DNA of 64,000 bases from CAYVQZ01 sp964453435 (GCA_964453435.1 CAYVQZ010000010.1:24407-88406); one strand, 5' to 3'. Shown: positions 34,257 to 44,156, counted from the first letter of the stretch. Notes: a model not told the origin generated them from the letters alone. Numbers and translations are program-made.

Positions 34257-34571
34257 GTGAGAACCCGTCCCGTAATCCTGCGACTCGCCGCCGGCATCGT
34301 TGTCGCCTTTGCCACACTCGCGATCGGGAGCAGCGTCTCCTTCGCCCGGGATATGCATGAAGTCCCGAAAGAAAACCTCGGGTCGACAGACCACACAGTG
34401 GGCGACGCCCTGGCCCAAGGCGTCGATTTCGTGCTCGCCCCCCTTCACAGGGGTCTCAGCCGAGTTTGCTTCATAATATCCCCGCCACCGGACGACCAGC
34501 GCGTTACGACCATCACACTATTTGGACCTCCGCAATTTCCCGAGCCCCCGCAGCAGGCGAAGCGGCCATAA
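34257..34571 (+). CDS. Small exported protein of unknown function
   Basis: 104 residues from GTG 34257 (AGGAAC site). Signal peptide with cleavage likely after VSFA (residue 30). The mature part has an amphipathic segment (VGDALAQGVDFVLAPLHRGLSRVCFII) and a Pro-rich C terminus. No family recognised. Follows the tethered HTH gene by 14 nt and ends convergently with the gene at 34608. Confidence 0.62.
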   Translation: MRTRPVILRLAAGIVVAFATLAIGSSVSFARDMHEVPKENLGSTDHTVGDALAQGVDFVLAPLHRGLSRVCFIISPPPDDQRVTTITLFGPPQFPEPPQQAKRP

Positions 34572-34607
34572 GTTTCGGCTCACCCATGGAACCGCTTGGC
34601 GCGCAGA

Positions 34608-36194
34608 CTACTCAAGCTGGAGAACCAGCAAGCGAGCGCCCGCGTGCGGGCCCCACGGTTGCTCGAACTGATGAACAAACCTGAACCTCTCACGATAGTC
34701 GGCGACTCCTCCAAACCGTGTGAAGGCAGCAGCAAGCGCGGTCTCCCAGTCCACAACGTACGTGATCCCTTCTTCGCGAAGATAGCCGACAAGCCGCCCT
34801 TGTTCCAAATAAGGGATGACGCTGTCATTTATCACTCCGTCGAGGTTCACAACCGTGCGCCCGGAGAAGTAGCCGTATATCCCGCAGTTGAAAGCGCCTA
34901 TTTTTTCGTCGGGCTGCACGTTCTTTCGTAACCAGGGAACCGCCTGGCTATACATGGTCCAGTGAAGGCTGTGAGTGCCCGCCGCCGCTTTCCCCTCTTT
35001 CCATGACATCGCGCCCGACCACACCACGTTCAACAAAACGAGCGCCAGCAGCGCCCCCCCGAAAGCTCGGACCGCCGCTCGGCTCCGATTCGAGACGCTC
35101 ATGCCGCCAGCGGCCAAACCGATGGCCGCGAATACAACCAGGTGCGCGGGATACAGGTACCGGTTCAGCGGAGCAAAGCTGAAAGCATAGTACAGTGAAT
35201 GAGCGACGGGGTAAACAACGAATACGAACAGCGGAAGGCCGAGGGCTTTGGTGCGTCCGGACACAAGGATGCAAACGAAAACAACGGCTGCCGCAAGAGC
35301 GGGCCAGGAAAGGGGAAAGAAGCCGTACACGCGGGCCATATCGGGCGCATATCGCGCAAACATTTGAACGAGTCCTGCGAGCGCGTCCTCCTGAAGGCGC
35401 GTCTCAGGACCGATCCAGAGTCTCAAGGCCCGATGGCTGTTCGGAAGAATCGAGCCGGAAACATTCCAACTCCACACCATCCACGGAATCATCGCCGCCG
35501 AGCCGGCCGCCGACATGGGAACGATGCGGGCAAGCGCTCGGCGCGGGCGTTCCCTCTGAGTAAAGGCAAGCACAGCCTGGTCGGCCGCCAAAAAGAATCC
35601 CAGCAGCGCCCCGTCGAATCTGGCAAGTGTTGTCAGGCCCACGAGAAGACCCGCCTTCCATCCTTGCGCCATGCCGAGATTTTGTCGGCAGCAGAGGTAG
35701 TATCGCAGTGTGAGAATCAGGAGAAATGCAACCAGGGAGGTCTCGAGGCCGCAAAGAGCGATTCCCGCAATGTTGTAGTTAAAGAGCCAGAGAAGAGCAA
35801 CCACGACTGCAACGGTGCGGTCTCCTGCGAGCCCAATTGCCCGATACATGAGATAGGCGGTGGACGCATGCAATCCGGCGCACAGAGACAGGAGCAGGTG
35901 AATGGGAACCGGAGAACCCGCTTCGAAGGGAAGGCTCACCAATATCGACACCAGCATCCAGAGTGGATGGAAGCCGTTCGTGGGGTGGATGCCGTCGAAC
36001 GTCGAACCGTTCCCGTTTATGATGCTGCGCGCAACCCGCAGATAGTAGAAAGAATCCTCAAAAACAAAATGGGAGAGTGTTACGGGCAGCGGAAGCCAAG
36101 CCAGAACAAGTCCGGCGATGAGGCCCAGGGCGAGGCCGCCGTACAGTACAGCGGCAATCGGATCATGTCGGGCATGTGTCGACGGGTTGGCCAA
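34608..36194 (-). CDS. Polytopic membrane glycosyltransferase (GT39/ArnT-like fold)
   Basis: 528 residues with about 11-12 predicted membrane helices and a C-terminal periplasmic segment of about 120 residues. The first periplasmic loop has FEDSFYYLRVARSIINGNGSTFDGIHPTNGFHPLW, containing the acidic ED pair and NG..P pattern typical of dolichyl-phosphate-mannose/ArnT-type GT-C enzymes that use lipid-linked sugars. TTG start. The acceptor could be a glycan or protein. It is followed upstream on the same strand by a PilZ gene and nucleotide-sugar enzymes. Confidence 0.75.
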   Translation of the reverse strand: MANPSTHARHDPIAAVLYGGLALGLIAGLVLAWLPLPVTLSHFVFEDSFYYLRVARSIINGNGSTFDGIHPTNGFHPLWMLVSILVSLPFEAGSPVPIHLLLSLCAGLHASTAYLMYRAIGLAGDRTVAVVVALLWLFNYNIAGIALCGLETSLVAFLLILTLRYYLCCRQNLGMAQGWKAGLLVGLTTLARFDGALLGFFLAADQAVLAFTQRERPRRALARIVPMSAAGSAAMIPWMVWSWNVSGSILPNSHRALRLWIGPETRLQEDALAGLVQMFARYAPDMARVYGFFPLSWPALAAAVVFVCILVSGRTKALGLPLFVFVVYPVAHSLYYAFSFAPLNRYLYPAHLVVFAAIGLAAGGMSVSNRSRAAVRAFGGALLALVLLNVVWSGAMSWKEGKAAAGTHSLHWTMYSQAVPWLRKNVQPDEKIGAFNCGIYGYFSGRTVVNLDGVINDSVIPYLEQGRLVGYLREEGITYVVDWETALAAAFTRFGGVADYRERFRFVHQFEQPWGPHAGARLLVLQLE

Positions 36195-36236
36195 AGAGGA
36201 GATTCTCCACCACGCGCACCCGGCTGCGGCGCCTCG

Positions 36237-36650
36237 CTATTCCGGAATGTTTCGCAAGAACTGAAGGAGCTTGTCAAGGTTTCGCTTGTGCCTATCTTTC
36301 ATGTTTCGGAACACCATGCCGATCGCGTATCGTTGCCCGGCATCGGCAATTTTCTTCGACCAGACGACTCTCGCGGCGCTCTCTACAGGAACGGTGACAG
36401 GATTCTCCACGGCGATTTTCAGGATCATCCCGTCGGGCAACAAATCGTCAACCTCGATGGATAATCCTTTCTGGCTGATATCTCTGACCGTTCCCCGTTG
36501 TCCCCGACGAAAGACTATGGGCGGCAGCTTTCCGAATGTCCGGCGGGCAACGTCGGGATTAAAATCGACCACTGCTTTAATTTCTGTTTCACATGCATAC
36601 CGGACATATTTTCGACGTTCTCCGGTTTGTTTTCTCCCCTCCGGTTCCAT
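36237..36650 (-). CDS. PilZ domain protein (c-di-GMP binding)
   Basis: 137 residues from ATG 36650 with a GGGAGA site; an in-frame TTG seven codons upstream is less likely. Signature RRKYVR near residue 13 and DISQKG near 57, both intact, so c-di-GMP binding is expected. It has an insertion of about 20 residues after the first motif (NPDVARRTFGKLPPIVF). Lies between a glycosyltransferase-like gene and nucleotide-sugar genes, suggesting c-di-GMP control of polysaccharide output (inference). Confidence 0.85.
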   Translation of the reverse strand: MEPEGRKQTGERRKYVRYACETEIKAVVDFNPDVARRTFGKLPPIVFRRGQRGTVRDISQKGLSIEVDDLLPDGMILKIAVENPVTVPVESAARVVWSKKIADAGQRYAIGMVFRNMKDRHKRNLDKLLQFLRNIPE

Positions 36651-36693
36651 CGCCTTCTCCCTACCGAGCAAGCGCCGCTGCCGACGATGTGGG

Positions 36694-37626
36694 CTATGTT
36701 AGTGTCTCGAAGTACTCGATCGTTTTGGCCAGACCATCTCGCAACGAAACGCAGGGGCGCCAGCCAAGCTTCTCGCGGGCACGTGTGATATCGGGCTGTC
36801 GCACCTTCGGGTCGTCCTCGGGCAACGGCTCCATCAATATCTCACTCTCGCCGCCAACCAGCTCCTTCACGAGTTCCGCCAGTTGGAGCACCGACATTTC
36901 CACGGGGTTTCCGCAATTCACCGGGTCCGTTTCGTCCGAGAACAACAACCTGGTAATGACTTCCACGAGGTCATCGACATAACAGAAGCTGCGCGTCTGC
37001 GAGCCGTCGCCATAAACGGTCAACGGTTCGCCTTTCAAAGCCTGATTCACGAAGTTAGATACTACGCGCCCGTCGTTCGGGCGCATTCTCGGGCCGTATG
37101 TGTTGAAAATGCGCGCGATGCGCGTATCGATTTTGTGAACGCGATGATACGCCATCACCAGCGCTTCGGCAAAGCGCTTTGCTTCGTCATAAACGCCCCG
37201 GGGACCGATCGGGTTCACATTGCCCCAATAGGACTCGGGCTGCGGATGGATCAGCGGGTCGCCGTACACTTCCGATGTCGACGCGAGCAAAAAGCGCGCT
37301 CCCTTGTCCTTTGCCAATCCCAGCACTTTGTGAGTGCCAAGGGAGCCGACTTTCAAGGTTTGTATCGGGAGCTCCAGGTAATCGATCGGGCTGGCCGGCG
37401 AGGCGAAATGAAGAACGTAGTCCAGTTTCCCGGCAACATAGATATACTCTGTCACATCGTAATGAATGAACCGGAACCTCGGGTTGCCGAACAAATGGGC
37501 CACATTGTTCGCGTTGCCGGTAATCAGGTTGTCCACACAGGTAACGTCGTGACCTTCTTTAATAAAACGGTCACACAGGTGGGACCCGAGAAAACCTGCG
37601 CCGCCCGTAATTAATACTCGTGCCAA
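36694..37626 (-). CDS. uxs: UDP-glucuronate decarboxylase (UDP-xylose synthase)
   Basis: 310-residue extended SDR enzyme that oxidises and decarboxylates UDP-glucuronate to UDP-xylose using bound NAD+. Diagnostic features: GGAGFLGSHLCDR NAD loop at 8-20, FASPASPIDY, the catalytic T/S-E-V-Y-G (STSEVYGDP), GNVNPIGPRGVYDEAKR with the YxxxK pair, and RIFNTYGPRM. The start is TTG with AAGGAGG 7 nt upstream. It is separated by 12 nt from the next gene on the same strand. Confidence 0.93.
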   Translation of the reverse strand: MARVLITGGAGFLGSHLCDRFIKEGHDVTCVDNLITGNANNVAHLFGNPRFRFIHYDVTEYIYVAGKLDYVLHFASPASPIDYLELPIQTLKVGSLGTHKVLGLAKDKGARFLLASTSEVYGDPLIHPQPESYWGNVNPIGPRGVYDEAKRFAEALVMAYHRVHKIDTRIARIFNTYGPRMRPNDGRVVSNFVNQALKGEPLTVYGDGSQTRSFCYVDDLVEVITRLLFSDETDPVNCGNPVEMSVLQLAELVKELVGGESEILMEPLPEDDPKVRQPDITRAREKLGWRPCVSLRDGLAKTIEYFETLT

Positions 37627-37638
37627 GAGACGCCTCCT

Positions 37639-38589
37639 TCAACCGAAACATCGCCAGTATTCCATGAGTTCCTTCAACGTTTCCTTCAAGGGAATTCTCG
37701 GTCTCCACCCGACCTCCCTTTCAATTTTTCCAAAATCGCCCCGGACGTCTTCCACTTCGCTCTCCCTCGCGCGGTCGCAAGACTCAACGACCCGCATCTG
37801 AATCTGCGAGGCCGCCAGCAATTCTTGCAGAATCTCGCCCACGCTCAGAGATTCGCCCGAACAAATGTTGTACACCTCACATGATTTCCCGCCCCGGAGA
37901 ATATCGCGGTAAGCCCGAACGACGTCCCTGACATCCGTGAAATCCCGTTTCGGCGTCAGATTCCCCACCCGGACCTCAGGCGGACGACGCCCCTTTTCAG
38001 CCTCGACAATCTGCCGCGCGAAATCGGAGCAGACAAAGCGCGCCTCCTGCCGAGGGCCTGTGTGATTGAACGGTCGCACCCGAACCACGCGCATCGGTCC
38101 GGAAACACCGTATTGGTACGCGAGCATGCTCGCGCTCACCTTACTGACCGAATAGGGATTGGTCGGCCGCAGAGGAGCCTGCTCGCTGATGGGAAGCTCG
38201 CTCTCTTCCACGCGGCCGTACTCATCCGCAGAGCCGACGAACAGCACCATCGGCGCCGAGGGAATTTTTTTCGCCGCCTCAAACAGGTTCAGCGTGCCGT
38301 AAAGGTTGGTGTCAAATGTGGCCCGCGGATCAACGACGGAATCGGGGATGAACGTGCGCGCCGCCAAATGGTAAATTTCCTCCGGCTCCAGGTCTGAGAC
38401 CGTTCCCTCTGTTTCCTTCGCATCCCGCAGGTCGCACGAAACGAGTCTGACCTCCGACCGAACGGCCTCGATATTCCGCGTATTCTCACCCGGAAAAACC
38501 GTGCCCGCCACTTCTTCTCCGTCACGGACAAGAAGCTCGGCGAGATGTGAGCCGGCAAAACCGGCGATTCCCGTAATTAATATTCTCAT
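37639..38589 (-). CDS. rmd: GDP-4-keto-6-deoxy-D-mannose reductase (Rmd-like SDR)
   Basis: 316 residues. NAD(P)-binding GIAGFAGSHLAE, catalytic region VGSADEYG, YSVSK, and the pattern RPFNHTGPRQ plus PKRDFTDVRDVVRAY are characteristic of Rmd, which makes GDP-D-rhamnose from the GDP-mannose 4,6-dehydratase product. The dehydratase Gmd is not in the window. Alternative: another GDP-deoxyhexose reductase or epimerase. Part of the three-gene SDR run. Confidence 0.8.
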   Translation of the reverse strand: MRILITGIAGFAGSHLAELLVRDGEEVAGTVFPGENTRNIEAVRSEVRLVSCDLRDAKETEGTVSDLEPEEIYHLAARTFIPDSVVDPRATFDTNLYGTLNLFEAAKKIPSAPMVLFVGSADEYGRVEESELPISEQAPLRPTNPYSVSKVSASMLAYQYGVSGPMRVVRVRPFNHTGPRQEARFVCSDFARQIVEAEKGRRPPEVRVGNLTPKRDFTDVRDVVRAYRDILRGGKSCEVYNICSGESLSVGEILQELLAASQIQMRVVESCDRARESEVEDVRGDFGKIEREVGWRPRIPLKETLKELMEYWRCFG

Positions 38590-38607
38590 GCTTGCGACCG
38601 CACCGAC

Positions 38608-39570
38608 TTATCTTTCGAAGTAATCGACCACCTTCTGCAACAAGTCGTCGAGGGACGTGCGTGGTTGAAAGCCGACCAGCTCTTTTGCCTTGTCGATGCA
38701 GGGGACGCGTCTTTGAAGGTCTTCGAACCCTCGTTCGTATGCCTGCTCGTACGGAATATACTCGATGCCAGACGAACTGTTTGTCATCTTGATGACCCTT
38801 CGCGCCAAGTCTTCAATGGTGATCGCCTCGGTGGAACCGAGGTTGAAGATTTCTCCGACGGCCTCGGGTTTGGCCGCAAGAGCAAGAATTCCTACAACAA
38901 TATCGTTGATGTAAGAAAAGCAGCGCACCTGTTTTCCGTCGCCGAAAACCTGGAGTGGGTGACCGAGCAAGGCGGCCTTCACGAACCGCGGCACAACCAT
39001 GCCGTACTCTCCGGTCTGGCGGGGACCGCACGTGTTGAAGAATCTCACAATGACAACCGGCAGTTTCTTCTCACGCCAGTATGCAAGGGCAAGAAACTCA
39101 TCGAAGGCCTTCGTGCAGGAATACCCCCATCGGGAAATGGATGTGGAGCCGAGAATCCTGTCGTCGTTCTCGCTCAAGCTTTCTTTTTCGTTCTTGCCGT
39201 AGATTTCGGACGTCGACGCGAGGACCACCTTCCTTTTATGCCGGTTCGCCGCCTCGAAGATGTTCTCGGTTCCCTTCGTGTTTATGCGAAGCGAAGCGAG
39301 AGGATTATTGATGATGTACTTGACACCGACCGCTGCGGCCATATGAAAAACGATTTCGCATCGTGAAACCAGCTCGTCGACAACCTTGTCATCCAGAACG
39401 GTGTCGAGGACAAATCGGAAGGCGGGACTCTCCTGAAGATGGTCGATGTTCTCGCGCCTGCCTGTCGAGAGGTCATCGAGAATCGTGACCTGGTCTCCTC
39501 TTTCGAGCAGGGCCTCCGTTAAGTGTGAGCCGATAAACCCGGCTCCCCCGGTTACCAGCGCGTGGGCCAT
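38608..39570 (-). CDS. NAD-dependent nucleotide-sugar epimerase/dehydratase (extended SDR)
   Basis: 320 residues; ATG 39570 begins the NAD-binding strand (ALVTGGAGFIGSHL). STSEIYG, the WGYSCTK catalytic Tyr/Lys pair and RFFNTCGPRQTGEYGMVVPRF mark an extended SDR of the GalE/dTDP-glucose dehydratase group; NAD as cofactor is likely. The specific sugar cannot be told. The first 19 nt overlap the 3' end of lptD. Confidence 0.85.
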   Translation of the reverse strand: MAHALVTGGAGFIGSHLTEALLERGDQVTILDDLSTGRRENIDHLQESPAFRFVLDTVLDDKVVDELVSRCEIVFHMAAAVGVKYIINNPLASLRINTKGTENIFEAANRHKRKVVLASTSEIYGKNEKESLSENDDRILGSTSISRWGYSCTKAFDEFLALAYWREKKLPVVIVRFFNTCGPRQTGEYGMVVPRFVKAALLGHPLQVFGDGKQVRCFSYINDIVVGILALAAKPEAVGEIFNLGSTEAITIEDLARRVIKMTNSSSGIEYIPYEQAYERGFEDLQRRVPCIDKAKELVGFQPRTSLDDLLQKVVDYFER

Positions 39571-41672
39571 GCGGCAGCCTCCCCTATCGGGTCCAATTCC
39601 ACAGTGCGTTCGATTGTATTGAGCGGGAATGCCTTTACGTTGAGCAAAACCATGAACGAGGTCGCCTCTCTCCTGTCCGTCACTTTCAGCAACACCTCCC
39701 AGCAGTGAAGGTCGCGCCAGACCCATGCCTCCTGATATGAAAGCTCATCCGAGGCGATGTCGTACCGCTGCTCAACGCCAACCCGCCAAAAAGGCCCGAG
39801 CGCCTTACTCAGCGAATAGACGAGCTGGGTCTCGTGCGGCTTGAGGACGGTGTCTTCATGGATAAAACCCCCGGAAGCCTTGAATGACCCCGGTTTCGTG
39901 TACCTGAGAACGGCGCTCACGAGGTCGGAGCGTCGTTCCTCCCTGAAATCATTGACCGCCCGTGTCGCAAACTGCCAGTTGGCAAGCGGCCTTATCATCA
40001 GTTCATTTTCGAGAATCGCAAGGGTGTCATCGCTATCGTCAAACTCGAAGCCCCCGGTTATTGTGTAATCGACAACATCGGTTCTCCCACCATCGGACCG
40101 CTTTGCTTGAAGGTAATTCTTCAGTTCGAGCTCAACCATGTTTTCCCGGTCGATACGGTCTACGGAATCGAACTGGTGAAGGTCCTCCGGTTCATCGTCG
40201 GGCGTTGGACGGAACCGGTAGTTTATGGTCGGCACAACGAGATGCCGGAACGCGGTGTACTGGGCGAATGGCGAGCCGTAGACCCTGTGAAACCGGGACT
40301 GCCCTGTCACACCAGCCGAACCGGACAGGCGGTACTCGTCGTCTTCAAGCGGCGTGTCTGAATAGTACGTGGCGTCACCTTCCACGAAAGGCACGACGCC
40401 GAGCCACTTCCGGAACCGCAACGGATACGCCAGGCGGGCCGCGCTGAAATTGCGGGCGGAGTGAGGCCCGCCCGGCTCGACATTCAGATATACGCTCTCA
40501 TTCTCCGCGCTGAAAAACAGTCCGGTGTCTCCGAATTCCTGCTCGAGCATGTTCAGCCTGAGCCCGGGCAGCCGCTCGACGTCTTCAATGTAATCAACCA
40601 AGCGCCCGCGAACGATGAACGAAGCCACATTATGCTGGCCGGTCCTCTCCAGATTGAAAAATGTCTCGGGCAACTCGCGCTCGGAAAAGTCGCCAAAATC
40701 GAAGGTCTTCAGGAAGTCGCGGTCCGAGACGTATTCTACCTGCACGAGCGCGGTTGCATCGTGGGGAAGCTCCTGCCGATAATAGAGGTCGGCTTTACCC
40801 CTGTCCTTATCGATTCCCCGCGGGTCCGTGTTATCTTCGTTCTGGTCTGAAATGTAAAAGGAATCGAATCGGCCCCGGCCGTCGCCGCCGAATAAGTTCA
40901 GCCTTCCGTCAAGCCCGCCGCCCACGCCGCTTTTCGTATAACCTGCGACGTGCGGCTTGAGCTGGATTTCCTCGCTCAGTTCGAGATTGTAGCCGACAAT
41001 AGCGTAAAGACCCAGGTCGGTCTGGCTTCCCGCTTGAAATTCGAGCGGGGGACGGGACGGACCGAGCCCCTGCGAGTAATACGGAAAATAGAACACCGGT
41101 AACGAGCCGGCGTAGAGCGTCAGGTCACGGGCAATGACTCTCTGGTCGGGAATAACCCGGATGCTTCCCGCCTGCAGGCGGTAGTGCGGGTGCGGCAAGC
41201 TGCACGTCGTCAGCAAACCCTCGGTAACGTTATATTCCCCGCTCTGTTCCCGCTCGACCTGCTCGGCAGCGACATACCACGGCTCCGAATGCCCGCGCGC
41301 ATCATAAAAGAGGCCTGTTTGTCTTTCTAAATCGTATACTCCGCGTGTTCCCTCGACCGTATCTTCGCCGCGTTTCACCAGCACATCCCCTTCGATTTGG
41401 GCGACATTCCCGCGAAGATCAATGACAAGACGGTTGCCGCGCAAGCGGTTTTCCGCCTGAACTATATTCACATTTCCCGCGCCGGTCATGATGCCGGTCT
41501 CAACGTTATACGTAAACGTGTCACCGGAAAAATAAACGGGTTCGCCGCGTTTGAACACATCCGATTGCCGAATGTCGAAGAAACCCTGCCCTTCGGCGGG
41601 ACTGGTGTCTCCAAAGAAGAGGAGCGTCGATAGAAGAATGAAACTGAGCAGCTTGATGCTCTGGAGGCTCAC
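39552..41672 (-). CDS. lptD: LPS-assembly outer-membrane protein LptD-like
   Basis: About 706 residues from GTG 41672, which places a signal peptide (LLSFILLSTLLFFGDTSPAEG) at the N terminus; the frame is open further upstream, so the start is uncertain. Residues about 40-150 form an OstA/LptA-like beta-jellyroll (FSGDTFTYNVETGIMTGAGNVNIVQ, LRGNRLVIDLRG). The rest is an outer-membrane beta-barrel rich in alternating aromatic strands (LYAGSLPVFYFPYYSQGLGPSRPP is a typical LptD lumen segment). It inserts lipopolysaccharide into the outer leaflet and shows the organism is diderm. Adjacent to sugar-nucleotide genes, which supports a surface-glycan locus. Confidence 0.87.
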   Translation of the reverse strand: MSLQSIKLLSFILLSTLLFFGDTSPAEGQGFFDIRQSDVFKRGEPVYFSGDTFTYNVETGIMTGAGNVNIVQAENRLRGNRLVIDLRGNVAQIEGDVLVKRGEDTVEGTRGVYDLERQTGLFYDARGHSEPWYVAAEQVEREQSGEYNVTEGLLTTCSLPHPHYRLQAGSIRVIPDQRVIARDLTLYAGSLPVFYFPYYSQGLGPSRPPLEFQAGSQTDLGLYAIVGYNLELSEEIQLKPHVAGYTKSGVGGGLDGRLNLFGGDGRGRFDSFYISDQNEDNTDPRGIDKDRGKADLYYRQELPHDATALVQVEYVSDRDFLKTFDFGDFSERELPETFFNLERTGQHNVASFIVRGRLVDYIEDVERLPGLRLNMLEQEFGDTGLFFSAENESVYLNVEPGGPHSARNFSAARLAYPLRFRKWLGVVPFVEGDATYYSDTPLEDDEYRLSGSAGVTGQSRFHRVYGSPFAQYTAFRHLVVPTINYRFRPTPDDEPEDLHQFDSVDRIDRENMVELELKNYLQAKRSDGGRTDVVDYTITGGFEFDDSDDTLAILENELMIRPLANWQFATRAVNDFREERRSDLVSAVLRYTKPGSFKASGGFIHEDTVLKPHETQLVYSLSKALGPFWRVGVEQRYDIASDELSYQEAWVWRDLHCWEVLLKVTDRREATSFMVLLNVKAFPLNTIERTVELDPIGEAAAWPTRW

Positions 41673-41866
41673 GGCAGCCCGGCACTCCTTCGTCCACTGT
41701 AACCGTACGTTCTTCGCATCTCGGGTCGGGGTTGGTTTGTTCCAGCGACGTCGCTCTGTCCTGTTCCGGCAGGAAGTCGAGCGATTATAACACAGGGAGA
41801 ACGAGCACTTCAATGAATCTGCGGAATCGCGAAGCCTCTCTTCCGGGGAGGGCCGCCACCGTAGCG

Positions 41867-43657
41867 TTACAAAAAACCTCCGGCCAGGAACTGCCTGTTG
41901 TATGCGGCAACGAGATCGCTCCGGCTGAGGATACCGACAACCTTTCCCGGGTCGGCCTCGTCGACAACAAGCAACTCGTCGTTCTGCGAAGCAACCATCT
42001 TGTTCACGGCGGAATACAGGTCTTCCATGGGCGTGAGGGTCGGCGGATTTCCCGCCAGCTCCTTGGCGATTACGAGCTGGTCTATGAATCCCGCTTCACT
42101 GATGATATGCCGAAGGTCTCTCCCGTCGACCACTCCAACGAGTTTGTTTTCCTCGTCCACAACGGGAAAACATTCCTGTTTCGAATTAGCGAACTTGTCC
42201 AACAGGTCGTGAAGCGTAGTGGATTCGTTCACAAAAACGAGCTGCGTTTGCTCTTCATTTTGCAGGGCATCCGAGACGGTGAGACGTTTCAGAACACCCC
42301 CCATCATTTCTCCGACGTGAGAGGGGGCATCCATACGAGTCGGAATCTGTTTCTCGTAGAGACTCGACCGCCGCACCAGCACGTACGAAATGATGCACAC
42401 CCACATGGAAGGCACCAAAAGATGGTAATTGCCCGTCATCTCGCTCACCATTATCACGGTCGATATCGGGGTGTTGGCCGCCCCCGCGAAAAAGCCCGCC
42501 ATTCCGACTATGACAAATGCGCCCGCGTGAATGTCCATCCCCGGGAACACCGTCTGCATGAGAAGCCCCACCGCGCCTCCCAGGGCGCCTCCGATGACAA
42601 CCGACGGACCGAAAACGCCGCCGCTTCCTCCGGAGGCAATTGAAAAGGATGTGGTGAGCATTTTTCCCAGCGCGATTGCGACAAGCATGGCCACTCCCGG
42701 TCTGCCTGCGAACGCCTCCTGCACCACTCCGTAGCCGGCTCCCAAAGCCTCAGGCAAGCAAAACCCGACCACTCCGGTGAGCAACCCGCCGAGAGCGGGC
42801 TTCAGAAAGTTCGGCATGGACAACGAGTGGAACAGGTCGCGCACGCCATAGAATATCTGGATGAAAAGACCGGCGCTGAACGCCACAACGATAGCTAATA
42901 TGAGGTAGGGCAGGAGCTCGGCAGGATTCTGAAACACGAAGTCGGGCGTGCTGAAAAGGGGACTCCACCCGAATCGGACCGCAAATACCGCATACGCAAT
43001 CACAGACGAGATGATTGCCGGCACGATCACCTCGTATTCCATGTCCATTTCCCGGTACAGAACCTCTGCCGCGAACAAGGCGCCCGCCAAGGGTGCGTGA
43101 AAGATCGCTCCGATGCCCGCGGCCATGCCCGACGCCATCAGGATGCGCCTCTCGTACACGCTCAACCGCAAGACCTTCCCGAGAAACGAGCCAAAACCGG
43201 CGCCGATCTGCGCAATCGGACCCTCCCTTCCGCCAGACCCCCCGGTTCCGATGGTGATCGCGGCGGAGACGGCCTTCACCAGCGGAACCCTCGCCCGAAC
43301 CTCGCCCCGCCTGAAATGATACGCGGTGATAGCGGCATCGGTTCCATGGCCCTCTGCCTCCGGCGCGAACGTGTAGACGAGAATTCCGCTCAGCAACCCG
43401 CCAACAGCCGGAATAATGAAGAGAAGCCATCGGCGAAAAGTGGTGGAACTCTCGGCAAACAACGACTCCTCACCGCCGGGACCGACGGGGCGATAGCCCG
43501 CAATGAAATCGAGCGCATAATGTCTCGTGAACTCGAGCATCCAGAAAAAAGCTATGGCGCCCAGTCCGGCGACGACTCCTACAAGGCTGCACAACAGCAG
43601 AAGGCGCCCCAATTTTCTTGCCACTTCGACCGGTGACGGTATCAGGGATTTGAACAC
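41867..43657 (-). CDS. ClC family chloride channel/transporter with C-terminal CBS pair
   Basis: 596 residues, GTG start. ClC motifs: GSGGREGPIAQIG with the gating glutamate (E145 in GREGP 143-147), GSGGVFGPS near 365, and multiple membrane helices up to about 440. Two CBS domains fill about 455-596, a probable nucleotide-binding regulatory module. Whether channel or Cl-/H+ exchanger cannot be settled here. Not part of the ATP synthase operon; a terminator lies between. Confidence 0.92.
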   Translation of the reverse strand: MFKSLIPSPVEVARKLGRLLLLCSLVGVVAGLGAIAFFWMLEFTRHYALDFIAGYRPVGPGGEESLFAESSTTFRRWLLFIIPAVGGLLSGILVYTFAPEAEGHGTDAAITAYHFRRGEVRARVPLVKAVSAAITIGTGGSGGREGPIAQIGAGFGSFLGKVLRLSVYERRILMASGMAAGIGAIFHAPLAGALFAAEVLYREMDMEYEVIVPAIISSVIAYAVFAVRFGWSPLFSTPDFVFQNPAELLPYLILAIVVAFSAGLFIQIFYGVRDLFHSLSMPNFLKPALGGLLTGVVGFCLPEALGAGYGVVQEAFAGRPGVAMLVAIALGKMLTTSFSIASGGSGGVFGPSVVIGGALGGAVGLLMQTVFPGMDIHAGAFVIVGMAGFFAGAANTPISTVIMVSEMTGNYHLLVPSMWVCIISYVLVRRSSLYEKQIPTRMDAPSHVGEMMGGVLKRLTVSDALQNEEQTQLVFVNESTTLHDLLDKFANSKQECFPVVDEENKLVGVVDGRDLRHIISEAGFIDQLVIAKELAGNPPTLTPMEDLYSAVNKMVASQNDELLVVDEADPGKVVGILSRSDLVAAYNRQFLAGGFL

Positions 43658-44076
43658 GGCTCCCTATCCTTGACGAATGTGTCGCTGTCCGGCGCGTTGC
43701 CCGGTTCTTCTTTCAGTTTCCCTGCGCGTTTCATTCTCAATTCTTTGAGCTTGTGCCGACAATTACAAACCAACGAGCACCTTGGAAATACGCGATTGAA
43801 TTCGCGCCTCCGAGAGATTACGGGCCTTTTCCGGAGGAACAAATATCTCTTCCGCTCCGTGTCGCACACATTTCAAGCGTCTCCCCGGCTCCGCACTTGT
43901 CCGATATGTCAGCGCGGGAGGCTGTGTATCCATCCCGCGTTCGCCCGGCGCAGAGGGCCGCCCCCCAAGCGCGGCATACCGAACCCCGGGCCAGATAGAT
44001 GTTCAACATGCCCTTCACGCCGCGACTCGTATGCCGGAGAAACAGAATTGATTATACCAAAGAAGAGAAGGCAAGC
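43658..44076. other. Intergenic region between clcA-like gene and atpC terminator
   Basis: No gene is evident. Around 43900-43960 there are degenerate words of the extragenic repeat family (TGTCCGATATGTCAGCG, CGGCGCAGAGGG). Confidence 0.35.
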
Positions 44077-44110
44077 CAAAACTGAAAGGGGCCCGCAGCG
44101 ATGCGGGCCC
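44077..44110 (-). terminator. Rho-independent terminator after atpC
   Basis: On the minus strand, a perfect 8-bp GC stem (44103-44110 with 44089-44096, loop of 6 nt) is followed by CTTTCAGTTTT. It ends the nuo-atp transcript. Confidence 0.75.
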
Positions 44111-44156
44111 TCATGAAAGCGGCGTCATTCGCGAGGAGGCGGCTATCCGATGCGAA

